Positions 1 to 11,800 of a stretch of DNA of 64,000 nt are shown here, piece by piece; positions within the stretch are counted from its first letter, which is position 1; each line of letters opens with the position of its first letter. The translations under genes were made by a program, and so were the position numbers. The notes below the pieces were generated by a model that saw only the letters and a list, made by a program, of their open reading frames with translations, searched no databases and was not told where the DNA came from. Source of the stretch: Numida meleagris (taxonomy: Eukaryota > Chordata > Aves > Galliformes > Numididae). The DNA lies in contig NC_034420.1 of NCBI RefSeq assembly GCF_002078875.1, positions 3,905,814 to 3,969,813 of the forward strand, given 5' to 3'.

Positions 1-287
1 AGCATGATGATGAGTTCACACTGGGTATTATCAATTGAAGTGCTGACAGAGTCTTCGGTGGTCAGTCATCACATTAGAAAATGTAAATTTTAGTAGACGT
101 CAAAATATCTTTATGCAGAGAGGCATTCAGATTGCTGTTCTACACTCCAGGCCATTCAGAAATGCTTCCGGAACCTAATAGGATTATTTTGCCAATAAGC
201 AAGCGGGGACACACAGCTCTGTCATTAAGCACAGCTTGTCAGTGACTGCTGGGTTGGCTGTGTGGCCCTTTGTATGACTCCGTAGTA

Positions 288-352
288 AGGATCGTAGAAT
301 GGCTTGGGTCATAGGAGACCTTAAGGATTATCTAATTCCGGCTCTTAAGCCC
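288..352 (-). mobile_element. CR1 LINE 3'-tail fragment
   Basis: The + strand reads tcgtagaatggcttgggtc and then gagaccttaaggattatcta, a diverged form of the avian CR1 3' end (catagaatggtttgggttgg, gggaccttaaagatcatcta). Because the + strand begins with the complement of the CR1 3' terminal repeat, the element lies on the minus strand. Only about 65 bases are recognisable, so it is a heavily truncated or decayed copy. Confidence 0.65.
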
Positions 353-1505
353 CCACATATATTGGCACTGCTGCTGTTGTCCTGTAATGGATGACTTTCC
401 ATTCCCTACAGATTTCAAGACAAAACACTGAAAAAAACCATGCTGGAAAAACATTTTGACAGGTCTACTGTATTGTAACAAAATACTGTAACAGGTCTAA
501 GGAATGCTTTCTGTCAAGAGTCCTTTCTTTGCTACCGTATAGTGCCTTTGAATGAAGGTGAAGCTTTTGGCTGTTGATATTCTATAAAAGGCACATGTAT
601 TCAATTTGTATTCTGCTCTTACTTGTGCAAATAACTTCAGCTCTCTTCTCCTGTGCATTTTAAATTTGTCTTTTTCTGGTGAGTTCTCTTTTCCCCAGTG
701 GAGTCTGGCCTGTGGGATGTGCCAGACAGTTCATGGGATTCATTTTCATTGTGTTGTCCTCATTGCTAAAACAGAAAGCTGGTGAAAAGAGAGGAAGTTT
801 TCTAGTGGTTCGGTGCCTCATTTGTCCCACCCTTTCCTGTGGGCTGGTTACTGCACCTAGGATGATTTCTGGTCCATTGTATAGCAACAGAAACCAACCT
901 GCAGTCCCCAGTGTGTTAACGTTGCTAGGCTGCTGTTTCAGTTCCTGAGTTGTGTAGTTATTTGTTGATAGTTTGATTACGTGACTTCACTGAGCTGAAA
1001 ATACAAACGTTGCTACGGGTAAAAGCCAAATCAACATCCCCATTTGCACTTAAAAAACAATTTCTTCGATCATTTTGGTTTTGGAGTTCAAAATGTTATT
1101 TAAATGTTAATCACTTGAAACTGTGCTTGGGCATATAATTCAATTATGGGACCATCTTAATTATGCAGATGGTGCTTGTGAGCATCTGATACAATTACCG
1201 TGCCAATTCAATACGCGTTCATTCAGAGGGCTTAGCTGAAACATGTTATTATTTCAGTGTGTGGACAAATTCCCTCTTTCAGGAAATGGGATCATAGAAT
1301 TGTGATACTGCACTGCTCTGCTCGTTGCCTTCAATGGTGTGTAACCGTAATGTCTTTAACCTTCCTCCTGTATGCTGTGGTGGTCCTGACTTGCAAGAGA
1401 GTTTCTTTGTGTTTATTAAATATCCAGAGGGATGAAAATTGAGAGTTAATAATCTTTCATTCCTCTAGGTAGCATGCAGTTTTATTTCTACTTGACTTTT
1501 TAACC

Positions 1506-1526
1506 TTTTTTTTTTTTTTTTTTTTT
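1506..1526. repeat. poly(T) tract
   Basis: There are 21 consecutive T residues. No retroposon body is recognisable beside it, so it may simply be a homopolymer tract or the tail of an unrecognised antisense retroposed copy. Confidence 0.9.
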
Positions 1527-4437
1527 GAATGGTGCGCCACATCTGGAAGCTGTGTGTAAATCTCATCTGATCGAGTTGATGAAAAAACAGGAAAATTAGT
1601 GAAATTTACCTTCACAGTAAATTGGTGCAAAACAAATACCATGCAATTCTTGCAAAAATAAGACTCAGCATTTAACATTTCCTCTCATTCTGGTGCAAGT
1701 CCAATGAAAACTAATGCACAGTCCGTTTTACAACATAGTACAGTGTTTAGGCAGGTCAGCATTACTGCTTGCTACAATATATGTTTTTCTCATTCACCTT
1801 TGTGGTTGATTTTTTTTTATCTTATCATTTTAATCGTGGGGTCAGCCTCATATATCTAATTAATAATTAGATGCCACTGAGGGGCTCTGACATTTAAGAA
1901 GAAATCAACAAAAAGAATAATTCCCGTAGAGAATATTTTAAAATAATTGAGTGTTTTGAAGGAAGATATAAACCTTAATGCTTACGGCCAAAAGTCGTTC
2001 TCTAACTCACAGTGTGTTGGAGGAAAAAAAAAAATAGGAGTGATTTATTCTGCTTTCTCATAGTTTTTCACTTCTGTTTCCCTTTCTCACTGATTCTGGT
2101 CAGAAATTGGACATTAATCTATGTTATGATCCACCCAGTGTGGCCACATCTGGATTACTGTTAAGCACACCATCTGCCTCTTTAGACTTAGATACTGCAC
2201 ATATATTGTGTAGCTGAGAGATGGAAAAGGTGTTGTCACCTTGGAAAAGCTTTGTAGTACCTGAATTCCCACTTCTAAACCGTCTGCAGAAACACTTTCC
2301 TGTTACAAATTATTTTCTCTGATGCTTAAAGCAGAGGGTGTGCCTCTGTATGTGTGACTGTGCCTAGGATCAGTTTCGCTCATTTTTGGTATTTGGCTTA
2401 TACAGGAATGTCACTGATTATATCGCCATGAATCTAGTCACTGAAAATTTATGCTAGGAAAACTTGTCACGCTGTAAATTCTAATTCCCAGCGTTGGGTT
2501 TATTCATGTTTTGTTGAAAGACAGAATGAACTTGAATCCTGGGTTGGACTGCAGTTGCAGCTCAGCTTTGCTCTGGGGGGTCAGTAAGTGGGATCAGTGA
2601 TGATCAAGCTTGCTCTGCACAAGGGTGAACAGCACCAGCACTGCGTAATGCTGCTCTGTGTGCACTTCTTAGGCATTGTGAACAGCCATGTTGGTCATCC
2701 ACATATATAAACACAACATTAACTCAGCTTTAAATTCTCTTGTTACTGAGATTGTTGTTATTTTTGCTTTATGCTTTGTTAAAAGTACAGCTTGCAATGT
2801 AAGCTATTACTATAATAATAGAAGAAAATAGCATATTGTAAAATAAAACAAAGTACATCGTTGCTTCCAGTTTTCTTCTTGTACAACTAGATACCATGCC
2901 TATTGTGGAGCAACCAATCTAAGTTTATGTGCATTATCTAAAAACAATGTGGGACCAGTATCCAAAGACAGGGAGTAGATAATGGAGGATTTGCAGAATT
3001 AAGTGTATGTCTGGGGCTGTTGTTCAAAACTCAGTAGCTGGTTCTGCCTTGTAATGACTCATTAACATGTTCTTTATATAAAAGATAATGTTCAAGCATA
3101 AAAGAGAAATGCATAATTCATGAGAACTGAGATGGAATGAAGATTGCTTTGGTTTAGACATATGAATGGCTATAAGAATCAAGTACTAAGGGATGACATT
3201 GATGTTTACTGTTGGAGCAAAACCTCAGAAGTCTAACACATTGCTGGAACTGTATCTTTAGCCCCAGTGTGAAAATTACGCTGTTTTTTCTGATGGAGTC
3301 AACAGAAGTATGGATTAGGTGTCACATAATTAACAGTGACGGAAATACAGGCAGTAGAGGGGTCATACTAATGCTGCTTATAAAGACATAAAATGATTTT
3401 AGCTATTAGTTCATGCAAAATACAACATCATTTATCCGTTGTTGCCTTTTATGGGACCTTCTCTTATCTTGCATCAAAATTCTTTCTCCAAGACTTATTG
3501 AGAAGAAAATTCAGGTGAATTATTATTGATTTTTCTGTTGGCTAGGGATGAGTTCTGCTCTGACATCTTCATTCCAAAGCATTACACTGCTGTTCTTGAG
3601 AAAAGGAGTCTACCCAAACGTGTCCATCTTCTGCATATTGCAATTACTGTAGACTGTTAGTAAAGTAATATGGCTCTGTGAAAACAGTGGTGGGAGCACC
3701 GAGCTGTAATGAGTGTTCTGAAAGTTTCAGCAATGGAAAGGTATGGTGCTGTGCAGAGGAAACACTTTCTGAATTTACATTTTGAGCAAAAGAAAGCATA
3801 CATTTCTTGCCCAATAGATTGCCCCGTTGCGTTGAGTGCTCTGTACAGTACTTTGAAAATTGAAGCTCATTGTGCTTAGAGGTGTGCTTAAGACAGCATG
3901 TTTGCTTGCTGAGGAATGGAGGACATCTTTTCCTTTATAAATAACTTGTCTTCTGATCTGGTATTACTGTCACAATATTAAGCCCTTCAAACTCATCGAC
4001 AAAGTAGCAAGAACTCTGTGATAAAGACAGCTGGATTCATACTATATACTGTTTGCAGTGTACCATTTTTCTCAGCCTGACAGTAGTTGAAATATGTGGA
4101 TTTGGGCTTCTGTAAGAACAGGTCCTTTCACATCTATTTTCCATCTGAGTGTGAAATATCACATGCATAGATGACAGTGGTAATTGTTTGTCTCAGAAGG
4201 AGATCCAGCTTGATTCTGGGGTTATATGTACTGTATGGTTGCCAGGACTCTGGCTGGATAACAAAAAGAACTTGTACAAGCATTGTCCGAGATTTTCTGG
4301 TTGAACTGATTAATTCTACAAACTGGTTGCTGTGTAAATGTGCAATCTAATAAATAAATAAAAGGATCTCAGAACATCTTTGTGCTGCTTTTCCAAAGCC
4401 GCACAGAAATCTGACTTAAGTGGAATGAAGTATTTTC

Positions 4438-4740
4438 AGAGAATTGTGGGACAGTGCAATTTGAAAGGATCCTCAGGTGGTCTTTAGCCAGTCAAACTTA
4501 GGAACCTTTGCTCAAAGTCAGGTCAGCTCACTAGGTCAGAGCAGGTTGCTCATGGCTTTATGGGGTCTCATATTGAAAACATCCAGTGACAGAGACTGCA
4601 CAAATTCTCTGGTTAACCTGTCCCACTTCCTGACTGTCCTTATGCATGCAATGAGTTGCCTTTCTGTAAGTTTTAGTCCAGACTCTACACTTCTCTCCTT
4701 GTGTCTCTGAGAAGAATCACATTTTCTGTTCTTCCATGAT
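4438..4740 (-). mobile_element. Old CR1 LINE fragment
   Basis: Spaced matches to the antisense CR1 3' region are visible: gaattgtgggacagtgcaat, cctcaggtggtct, ctaggtcagagcaggttgct, gacagagactgcacaaattc and gttaacctgtcccacttcct. These occur in the order expected for a CR1 3' end lying on the minus strand. Divergence is clearly higher than in the copies at 23 kb and 26 kb, so this is an older subfamily or insertion. The boundaries are approximate. Confidence 0.75.
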
Positions 4741-5134
4741 CAAATTAACCCTGCACTGCTTATCACAAGACGTCAACCTTCAGAAATTTCAGATAGACTT
4801 AGGACAGCTGCTGGCTATAGAAAATTGAAAAGAGAGTTCTTCTCAATGAGGACTTTGTGTGCATGTGTGTGCAGGGAGTAGCAAGGGGGGAAGTGTTTGC
4901 CATTTTGATGTATATTAAGCTGAAGGCTTCTTTAAATATTTGTTTGGAATTTTGAGTCCTAATGTTGCCAGTGTTTTTTTCACCTTTGTCATGTAACGAG
5001 CAAATGAAGACGTTTAAATGCGAGGTGGTTTTGGTGACCGTGTTAGTATTCTTTAGATTTAACCCCAAAGTTCAGTCTGTCTTTATTTGATTATTATAAG
5101 ATTAATGAATTATAAATCTTTCCTCCCTTTTCAG

Positions 5135-5278
5135 GCTTCTCAATGCCAATAAGATCAACTGCCTGAGGGTAAACACGTTCCAAGGTCTGCATAATCTCAA
5201 ACTGCTATCTCTTTATGACAACAAATTGCAGACCATCAGCAAGGGGCTCTTTGCACCTCTCCGATCGATCCAAACTCT
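5135..5278 (+). CDS. SLIT3: SLIT3 exon: last two LRRs of domain D2
   Basis: This exon of 144 bases is two 72-base LRR units. It starts after tttcag with the last base of a split codon (phase 2) and ends ACT CT before gtgagt. The peptide begins [18 protein letters not shown] and contains [19 protein letters not shown], with the LxxLxLxxNxL LRR pattern twice. ISKGLFAPL matches SLIT3; SLIT2 has IAKGTFSPL at this place. D2 is the domain whose concave face binds the first Ig domain of Robo in the Slit family. Compared with my memory of human SLIT3 there are only a few conservative changes (QGLHNLK, PLRSI). Reading past the donor gives a stop at once, which supports the splice site. Confidence 0.97.
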
Positions 5279-5999
5279 GTGAGTATGCAAGCATATTGGA
5301 AATGACAGCTCTCCCTTTTTCCCCGAAGATGTCACCTGTCTTTGCAAAGGCTCTGCATTTGACACTAAGACAGTTTGGAAGAGACACCAAGGTAGTAGCC
5401 CCTCCTTTTCTGACAGAAACAAAAGCAGCAAGCAAAAGAGAGCAGTTGCATGAATTCAGCACAGATACCCATCAATGCAGCCTGCCGTTAGTAATCTAAA
5501 TGTCACAAGTGTTTCAAGATACTGAATTAATTCATTCATGCTGTTTGTTGGAAGATAATACAAGCATTTGACTCTGCACAATATATGAACAGCAGATTCC
5601 ATTAAAAACCTTGCCTGGCAGTTTTTAGTGAGCTACTGAGTTAGTGTGTCTCCTCACTGGGGCTGAGTTCTACTGTCCTGTTCATGAATTCTGAAACCAT
5701 ATTTCAGCTGACATCCCATTTCACGGGAAATAATGCACTGTATTATTTAATGCAATAAGAAAATCCACTAAACATTTTCTGAGATTCTTTGGAGTCATTA
5801 GGAGAAGGGCATTTGGAAGCAAAATTGAGAGCAGATATGTAGAAATGACTAGATACATTATAGAAAGTTTTGTACTTTCTCAGAACTGAGCTGGCAGCCT
5901 GATATAAATGAAAAACAAGAAACAACACCCTCGTACACAATATTGTGTATGGGTGTTTAGATATGCTTATTCCTGTATAGGTATAAGCCTCTTTATGTC

Positions 6000-6025
6000 T
6001 ATATATATACACATATATATATTTT
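6000..6025. repeat. (TA)n/(CA) microsatellite
   Basis: Alternating tatatatata, caca and tatatatata units form a short dinucleotide repeat, likely polymorphic. Confidence 0.85.
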
Positions 6026-6757
6026 AATAGTGGAGATTCGTTGCCCAAATTAGTTTTATAATTGCTTTAATTCACATATAAATGAATGACTGGATGATTC
6101 CTGGCGGCAGGGTGCCTGCTACCTCCTCAGGCAGCCATAAGCACAACCTTCATTTCCAGCAGATGTCTGGCCAGCACGTATTGCTGTGAACCATTAAAAC
6201 ATTAGAGAAATCAGGTACAAACCCCACCCCAATTCAACAGCATGCACAAACACCACTGCCTGGAATAGCAGTTGTCAGCCTGTGTGTGCATAGATACAAG
6301 CATGACAGGGAAGGCTCAGTTACAGGGGTACGTCAGACTTTTCAAGTTTTATGTACCAGGTAACATTCTCTAATATTTAAAACTTGCTCCTTGGTTTCCA
6401 TGGGTTTTATTGGCACTGCTGATGGCTGTTACTCAGTATGGACTTGCTGCTTCACACAGAGGTGTTCTTCCAAGAAATCTTTTGATTCATTCTCCCATTT
6501 TTATTACTGCAAGTGATTGCCATTTTCTGCCTTCTTTGTAGAGAAACAAAACTACTCTATGTCTTGTGTCATGTACTTATTTGCTGTCTGGACATTTCAT
6601 ACGAAGAATGGCTTGGCTTTACTACAACAGTAATCTATAGTTTCTCGGGGCACTTTCTGCTGTGTATGCTTTCTCTTCTCACTCCTGCACAGCCCTGTTC
6701 TATTTTGTACTTATTCTGTTAAGAGATGGTTCATAAATATAATGCCAAACAGAAAAG

Positions 6758-7298
6758 TAGGAGGGCTGCTCCTGAAGTAATGCCTCCCATTTTATTACAT
6801 TGGCCAACAACGTCAGAGGTGGATGCTGGCATCAGATGGTGATAGAGGCTGAAGCTTCCTGCCAGTATTCATTACATTTTGTTGCCATGTGACAGATGTC
6901 AGAGAAAATGGTGTCTGACATGGAAGTGTGTATGAAGCAAAGGTGTGGAATTGAATTACTCCATGTGGAAAAAAAATGGCATCCATTGATGTTCATTGAT
7001 TCTTGCTGCATGTTTATGGAGACCAAACAGTGAATGTAGCACAGTGTGGGGTGAGTGCTGCGTTTCAGTAGTGACTACAGCAATATTGGGTCACCTCTGC
7101 TGGTGCAGATTTTGAAAAGTGTGGCATGCAGGCTCTTGTTCATCACTGGTGAAAATGCACAGCTACTGGTGGTGACTTCGTTGAAAAATAGTGCTTTGTA
7201 GCTGAGAATTTGCTCTGTCAAATAGTGTTATTGTGCTCTTTATAGCTGTTGTCGTTTCCATGGAAACAAATAGGAGGCATTACTTTTGGAGCAACCTA
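6758..7298 (+). mobile_element. Mariner-type DNA transposon derivative (Galluhop-like), internally deleted
   Basis: The element is bounded by TA dinucleotides. It has inverted ends: the left end reads ggctgctcctgaagtaatgc and continues cctcc, and the reverse complement of the right end reads ggttgctccaaaagtaatgc and continues cctcc. Between them, + strand translation gives decayed fragments resembling a mariner transposase N-terminus, such as HVEK, a GDQT-like stretch spoiled to WRPNSE, and GSPLLVQILKSVACRLLFI, in shifting frames with stops. At about 540 bases it is less than half of a full mariner (about 1.3 kb), so it cannot encode a transposase. The end sequence and TA duplication fit the Galluhop/Mariner1 family of galliform genomes; the family name is from memory. 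Confidence 0.83.
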
Positions 7299-8282
7299 CG
7301 CAGTTCCTACCGGTGATGAAAGTACACTCACAATAACAGAGCAGAGTTCTTGAGAGAATATAACTTTATACCTCTGACCAAACCACATTTAAACATTTCT
7401 CTTTCACAGTTACAGAGAGCCTTGTCCTGCTCCCCTGGAAATTAGAGGGATGGGTGCAAGTTCATTTAACTGACATCAGAATCAAGCTCTGAGTAAAACC
7501 TGACAGATTCCCAATGTACTGCTCAACTTTGTTAAGCATAAAGAGGTCATAACAACAGCAGGGAAATGCTTTTCTCTCCAAGATACTTCAGAGGACTTCT
7601 ATTAACAAAGTGTAACTGTCAAGTTAAACAGTGCGCTATACTGCATATTCCTGTGGGAAATGTGTAAATTTTGGTGAAGGATAGAGCCAAGCCTTACTTT
7701 TTATAAACATTCCATTCTCAAAACTAAGGATTTTTGGTCCAGGCAGAAATTCATGTAAGGGGAATACTATTAGGCACAGTGATTATATGCAAGTATCGAT
7801 TTCATTCTTGAGAAAAGCCCTCTGGATCACATCTGGCTCTGTCCACTGGTCCAAGGCACTTATTTACTCACATTTTGATCCTTCGAAAACTGAGCTCATC
7901 AGTGAAATTTATTTTAAAGCTGAGTACAAAATGATCTCTCAGCTCAGGTGCATCTACAAGGGTGTGCTTCTCTCAGAGTTCAGCATACCAAGCTTTCAGG
8001 AGAAAACATTGGACGTTGTAGACAGTCGGTCTGTGTCCATTAAAGCAGACTTTGCTATATTAATTTTTGTTTCCTCTGTGAACGAACTTACAACAGACTT
8101 AATAAGATACAAAATGTGATAGCTCGCAGAATTCTCCCATTCATGTGAAGCTCTGTGGTTTCCTCCAGGCCCAGGTTTTTGGGAGCTCATTCAATTACTC
8201 TTCAGGTTTGCATTTGCGAAAAACAGTGATGGAGTACCGTGTCACAGGTCACTTCTGATTAAACATCCCATCCTTCTCTCAG

Positions 8283-8446
8283 ACATTTAGCTCAGAATCC
8301 ATTTGTGTGCGACTGCCATTTGAAGTGGCTGGCTGATTACCTGCAGGATAATCCGATAGAAACCAGCGGCGCTCGATGCAGCAATCCGCGTCGCCTTGCC
8401 AACAAACGAATCAGCCAGATCAAGAGCAAGAAGTTCCGCTGCTCAG
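8283..8446 (+). CDS. SLIT3: SLIT3 exon: D2 C-terminal cap (LRRCT2)
   Basis: This 164-base exon enters in phase 2 (CT+A, Leu) and leaves in phase 1 (TCA G before gtaatt). It encodes [20 protein letters not shown], then [12 protein letters not shown], a stretch of basic residues and KKFRCSG. The four cysteines (CDC, ARC, FRC) form the LRRCT disulfide cap that closes D2, the Robo-binding domain. YLQDNP and [11 protein letters not shown] match SLIT3; SLIT2 has YLHTNP. The length equals that of the two other LRRCT exons in the window (34924 and 58510), a sign of domain duplication. Sequence is strongly conserved with the mammalian protein as I remember it, with Asn replacing Ser in RCSNP. Confidence 0.98.
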
Positions 8447-8763
8447 GTAATTCATTTATCCAGGCTGTACTGCACTTTCAATTCAGAAATAAGCAGGTCC
8501 AGAGAGCCTACTAATCGAATCTGCAGGACAGCGTTTGCCATAATGGATATTATGGAGCATCTTTTAAAATTAAATTTGGAAAATTCGGTTAGTTCTTCAG
8601 AAAGCCAATTACCTTATGGATTTATAAGAGAAAAAAAAAAAAAGGTAGTCTATAGCTGCCTTAAAACAAAGGAAAAAAGAGAAAAGCTTGTGACATTTAA
8701 TTTATTTAATTTTAAAAGAATTGCTAAGTTATGAAATGTCTGAGGAAAACAAAGTTTTATATG

Positions 8764-8808
8764 AATGTCATATTTTAATGGAGTAAAAATGTCAAATGTC
8801 ATATTTTA
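8764..8808. repeat. 14-bp direct repeat pair
   Basis: The motif aatgtcatatttta occurs at 8764-8777 and again at 8795-8808, separated by 17 bases. It is probably a local slippage duplication. Confidence 0.75.
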
Positions 8809-11800
8809 GAGGGGTAGAACTGGTGTAGATTTTCATTTTGTATTCATGTAGAACTCTTAATGACCCTGATCATAGCTGAGCTTTAGTTCTCAGACCTGAA
8901 AGGCTGAGAACAGCATGGGTGAGGTCTTTATACAGCTGGCAGTGGGCTCTTGTGGCCTGGGATGTGGGTGAGGCTGGAGTTGAGGGGATGGCATTGATTT
9001 GTAAACTGTCATAATCTTTTGATATCCACAAGTATCTTGCATTAATTCCAACAAAGCTCATCAAAGTTGATAAGATTTTTGTCTTTAAATCACAGCTTTT
9101 TTCAGTTTGTGCAAAGGTTTTTTTTTTGTTGTGAGCTAGATGAAAAATTGTTTCCACTTGAAAATAACCTCCAAAGTAACATAAACACCTTTTACTCAAC
9201 CCTGTTTTTTATTTATGGTCCAGCTATCAGTGAAAGGACATTTATTGCCTTATGCAGCACAACTGAGCAGACTGCTTTTTCATGTGTTTTTTTTCTAGTG
9301 GTTGGTTTATGTATATTTTAGATTATTACATTTCTTGTATACTGTAAAGACAAGCAGGTTTCAGTGAGGGAATCTATTAGTGTGTACTGAGAAGAAAAAT
9401 GACTGTTATTGATGGAGTAACTTGTGGTGTTTTCTATAAAAATTACTATGATTTTTGTCTTTTCCCTATGAAAAAAACCAACAAGCAACAACCATGATTA
9501 ATTGTGTTTCTGGTGGTAAAAGATTGATGACTCTAGATGGGGATGCAGCGTGAAACCAAATGGCAGCAGCCCAAAACAAGCTATTGTGCTTTGGGCATAT
9601 TGCTGCAAGCAATATGCTGAGCTAAACCTTCTTTTTATGGGGAAAATAAAATAAAGATAACTTCATTTGCAGTCAAGTTGTCTTGGGCATGCTTGTTAAA
9701 GTCTTCAATCATTTGTGACTCAAGCCACGAAATTTATAACTAGAATTGAAATTATGACATTCTTACATTGAGGTTTTTGGGTTGTGTCTATCATAGTAAC
9801 AAGTTAATTAGTCAGTAATATTTATCTTTAAACAAACTTGAAATGAAAATGCATAAATATAATTTAGAGAAGAAAGTAGTCTGCAGAAACAGATCGGAAT
9901 AAATCTGTACCCAATTTGCCATGGTTACCTTCTTCTGCCTTTATTAATAGAGAAATTTATGTTATGTATGTGCATGCATGCCTCTAACAATGGTGCAGTC
10001 TATTGGATAAGGCAAACACCATCTGATACCATTTATGAAAGGTCATAGCTAAGAAGAGCAACAATGCAGAACACTATACCTGGTGATGTTGAGAATAATA
10101 TTTTGTGAGAGTTCTTATCTCAGGAGTCCTTTCCTTAAGGCATTAGGCTGTTTTTTTCCTTGCTCTCCAGTTCTATAAGTATATCAAAACCACATGGAAG
10201 AGGCATAAACCTGACTTATGAAGGAGGAGGGCAGGGATTGTACAGCTTCAGAACAAAGATTTCAACTGGATGAAAGCTAATTCTATTGAAAAGCTCAATA
10301 GAGGAGCTATCCTTGCCTGTAGAGTTTCCAGATGGCGTTGAGATACGCTGAACCTGACTCACTGTCTGTTCACATGGAGCAGGGCAAACGTCTCATGGTT
10401 TAGAAGAATCTTAGTTTGTAAATCAATCCAGAGAGCAGACAGCCTTGGCACCTCTTCTGCTCATGTTGTTCCTTTGAATCACGGCTGTTTCAGATGTTGC
10501 ATATAGCAGGAATTTTCTGTGTTTTCATTTTGAGGAATATGCTTGACCCAGGATTTAACACAGCATGTCTCTGTGCAGAAAAGTCCATGAGGTATGAATC
10601 TTCGTCATCCACAGACAGGCTGTTGAGCAGTGCTTTCTGTTAGCCAGGAACGATCCCCCACGATCCCACTGAGATGGCAATGCTTAGTAACTTGTTAGTG
10701 ACCTTGATGGCTGTGGGATTCCCTGTTGGCTTTACATCTTTTGCTCACTGTTTAGGAAATGAGTTTTTATTTTAAATCATTTTGTAAATGTTCATCTCGT
10801 TGCTTGGAGGGTTCTTGTTTCAGGGTTCCGATATTTTCATGTAGTTTAATACACTTAATTAATGTCAACAGCCAGAAGTTGGTCTTGTGGGGAAAATCCA
10901 CTGAATATGTGAGTGGGTTAAGGAAGCAATGTGAGGGGTGTTATCCTGAACTAGTCTTTGGCCTTGGAGAGGTGATGAGGATGCACAGAAATTCTGTGAG
11001 AGTAATCTGCCAGTGTCGCTATTGCGCCCATGAGTTACATCAGCTTGAAAGGTAAAGACAAAGCAAGAAAATAAAGTCAAGAGTACACATTCAAGAGTGT
11101 GGATGGGCTAAATAGAATGGTATTTGATTAATTAAATGTAATTGTGAGGACAACCGTGTGCAACACAGGGAAAAAAAAAAGTATAGAAAACTTTGCTCTG
11201 CATATTGTTTCTTTCATGTTTTACCCCAACTGCCCACCGTCCTTTAGATAGTCTTTAGCAAGAAGGACATGCTTTCTTCTTTAATTTATCATCAAAGCAG
11301 TTTTCCCAGATGCTGTTTCCTCTCTGAACAACATGACTCAAGCTTTTACCGATAATGATGAAGCAACAGCTGCAAAGGTTATGAGTAGCCATAGGAAGTA
11401 GATTCTGTGCAACAGGTAGGTAATGTACATAATTCCTTTTAAAATGAGAATTGGAAGCATTATAGCATGAAATGAAGGAACAGCAGGAAAAGGGACATGT
11501 TTTTGCCCAGGGCTGTGAGACTGGCAGAGTTGTTGGATATACAATCTGAAATGTTTAAGCCTCAAATTGCAATATTTACTATTTCTTCTGTTTTTCTGCC
11601 TTCAATGGAATGTGATGCACCAAAATAATAATAAACCTCCCCCTTGCTTAACTGTCTCCCCACAGTTATAGTATGTGAGACTAAAAAGAGGGTGTTTGTT
11701 GGTTTTTTTTTTTGCAGGACTAGCTGGAGAAATGAATGGTAATAAATTCTGTCTCTGTTTTGAAAATGGAGATACTGTCATTTTTCAATGGCAGCAATAA

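Larger units (their letters stand above)
1..5134 (+). other. SLIT3: SLIT3 intron (5' part beyond window)
   Basis: No exon could be placed here. The stretch holds a short antisense CR1 tail near 288-352, a T21 run at 1506-1526, and an old antisense CR1 copy at about 4438-4740. The rest is AT-rich sequence without a pattern I recognise. The intron ends with a good acceptor, a pyrimidine-rich stretch followed by tttcag at 5129-5134. Confidence 0.85.
5279..8282 (+). other. SLIT3: SLIT3 intron
   Basis: This 3.0-kb intron has donor gtgagt and acceptor ttctctcag. It contains a TA/CA microsatellite at about 6000-6025 and the mariner derivative at 6758-7298. The remainder is unclassified. The short open frames after the donor overlap no recognisable domain. 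Confidence 0.93.

Noticed and set aside
4..46. C-box-like (atgatga) and D-box-like (ctga) motifs suggesting a box C/D snoRNA
   Set aside because: The motifs are too short and common, the spacing is too tight, and no terminal stem was seen.
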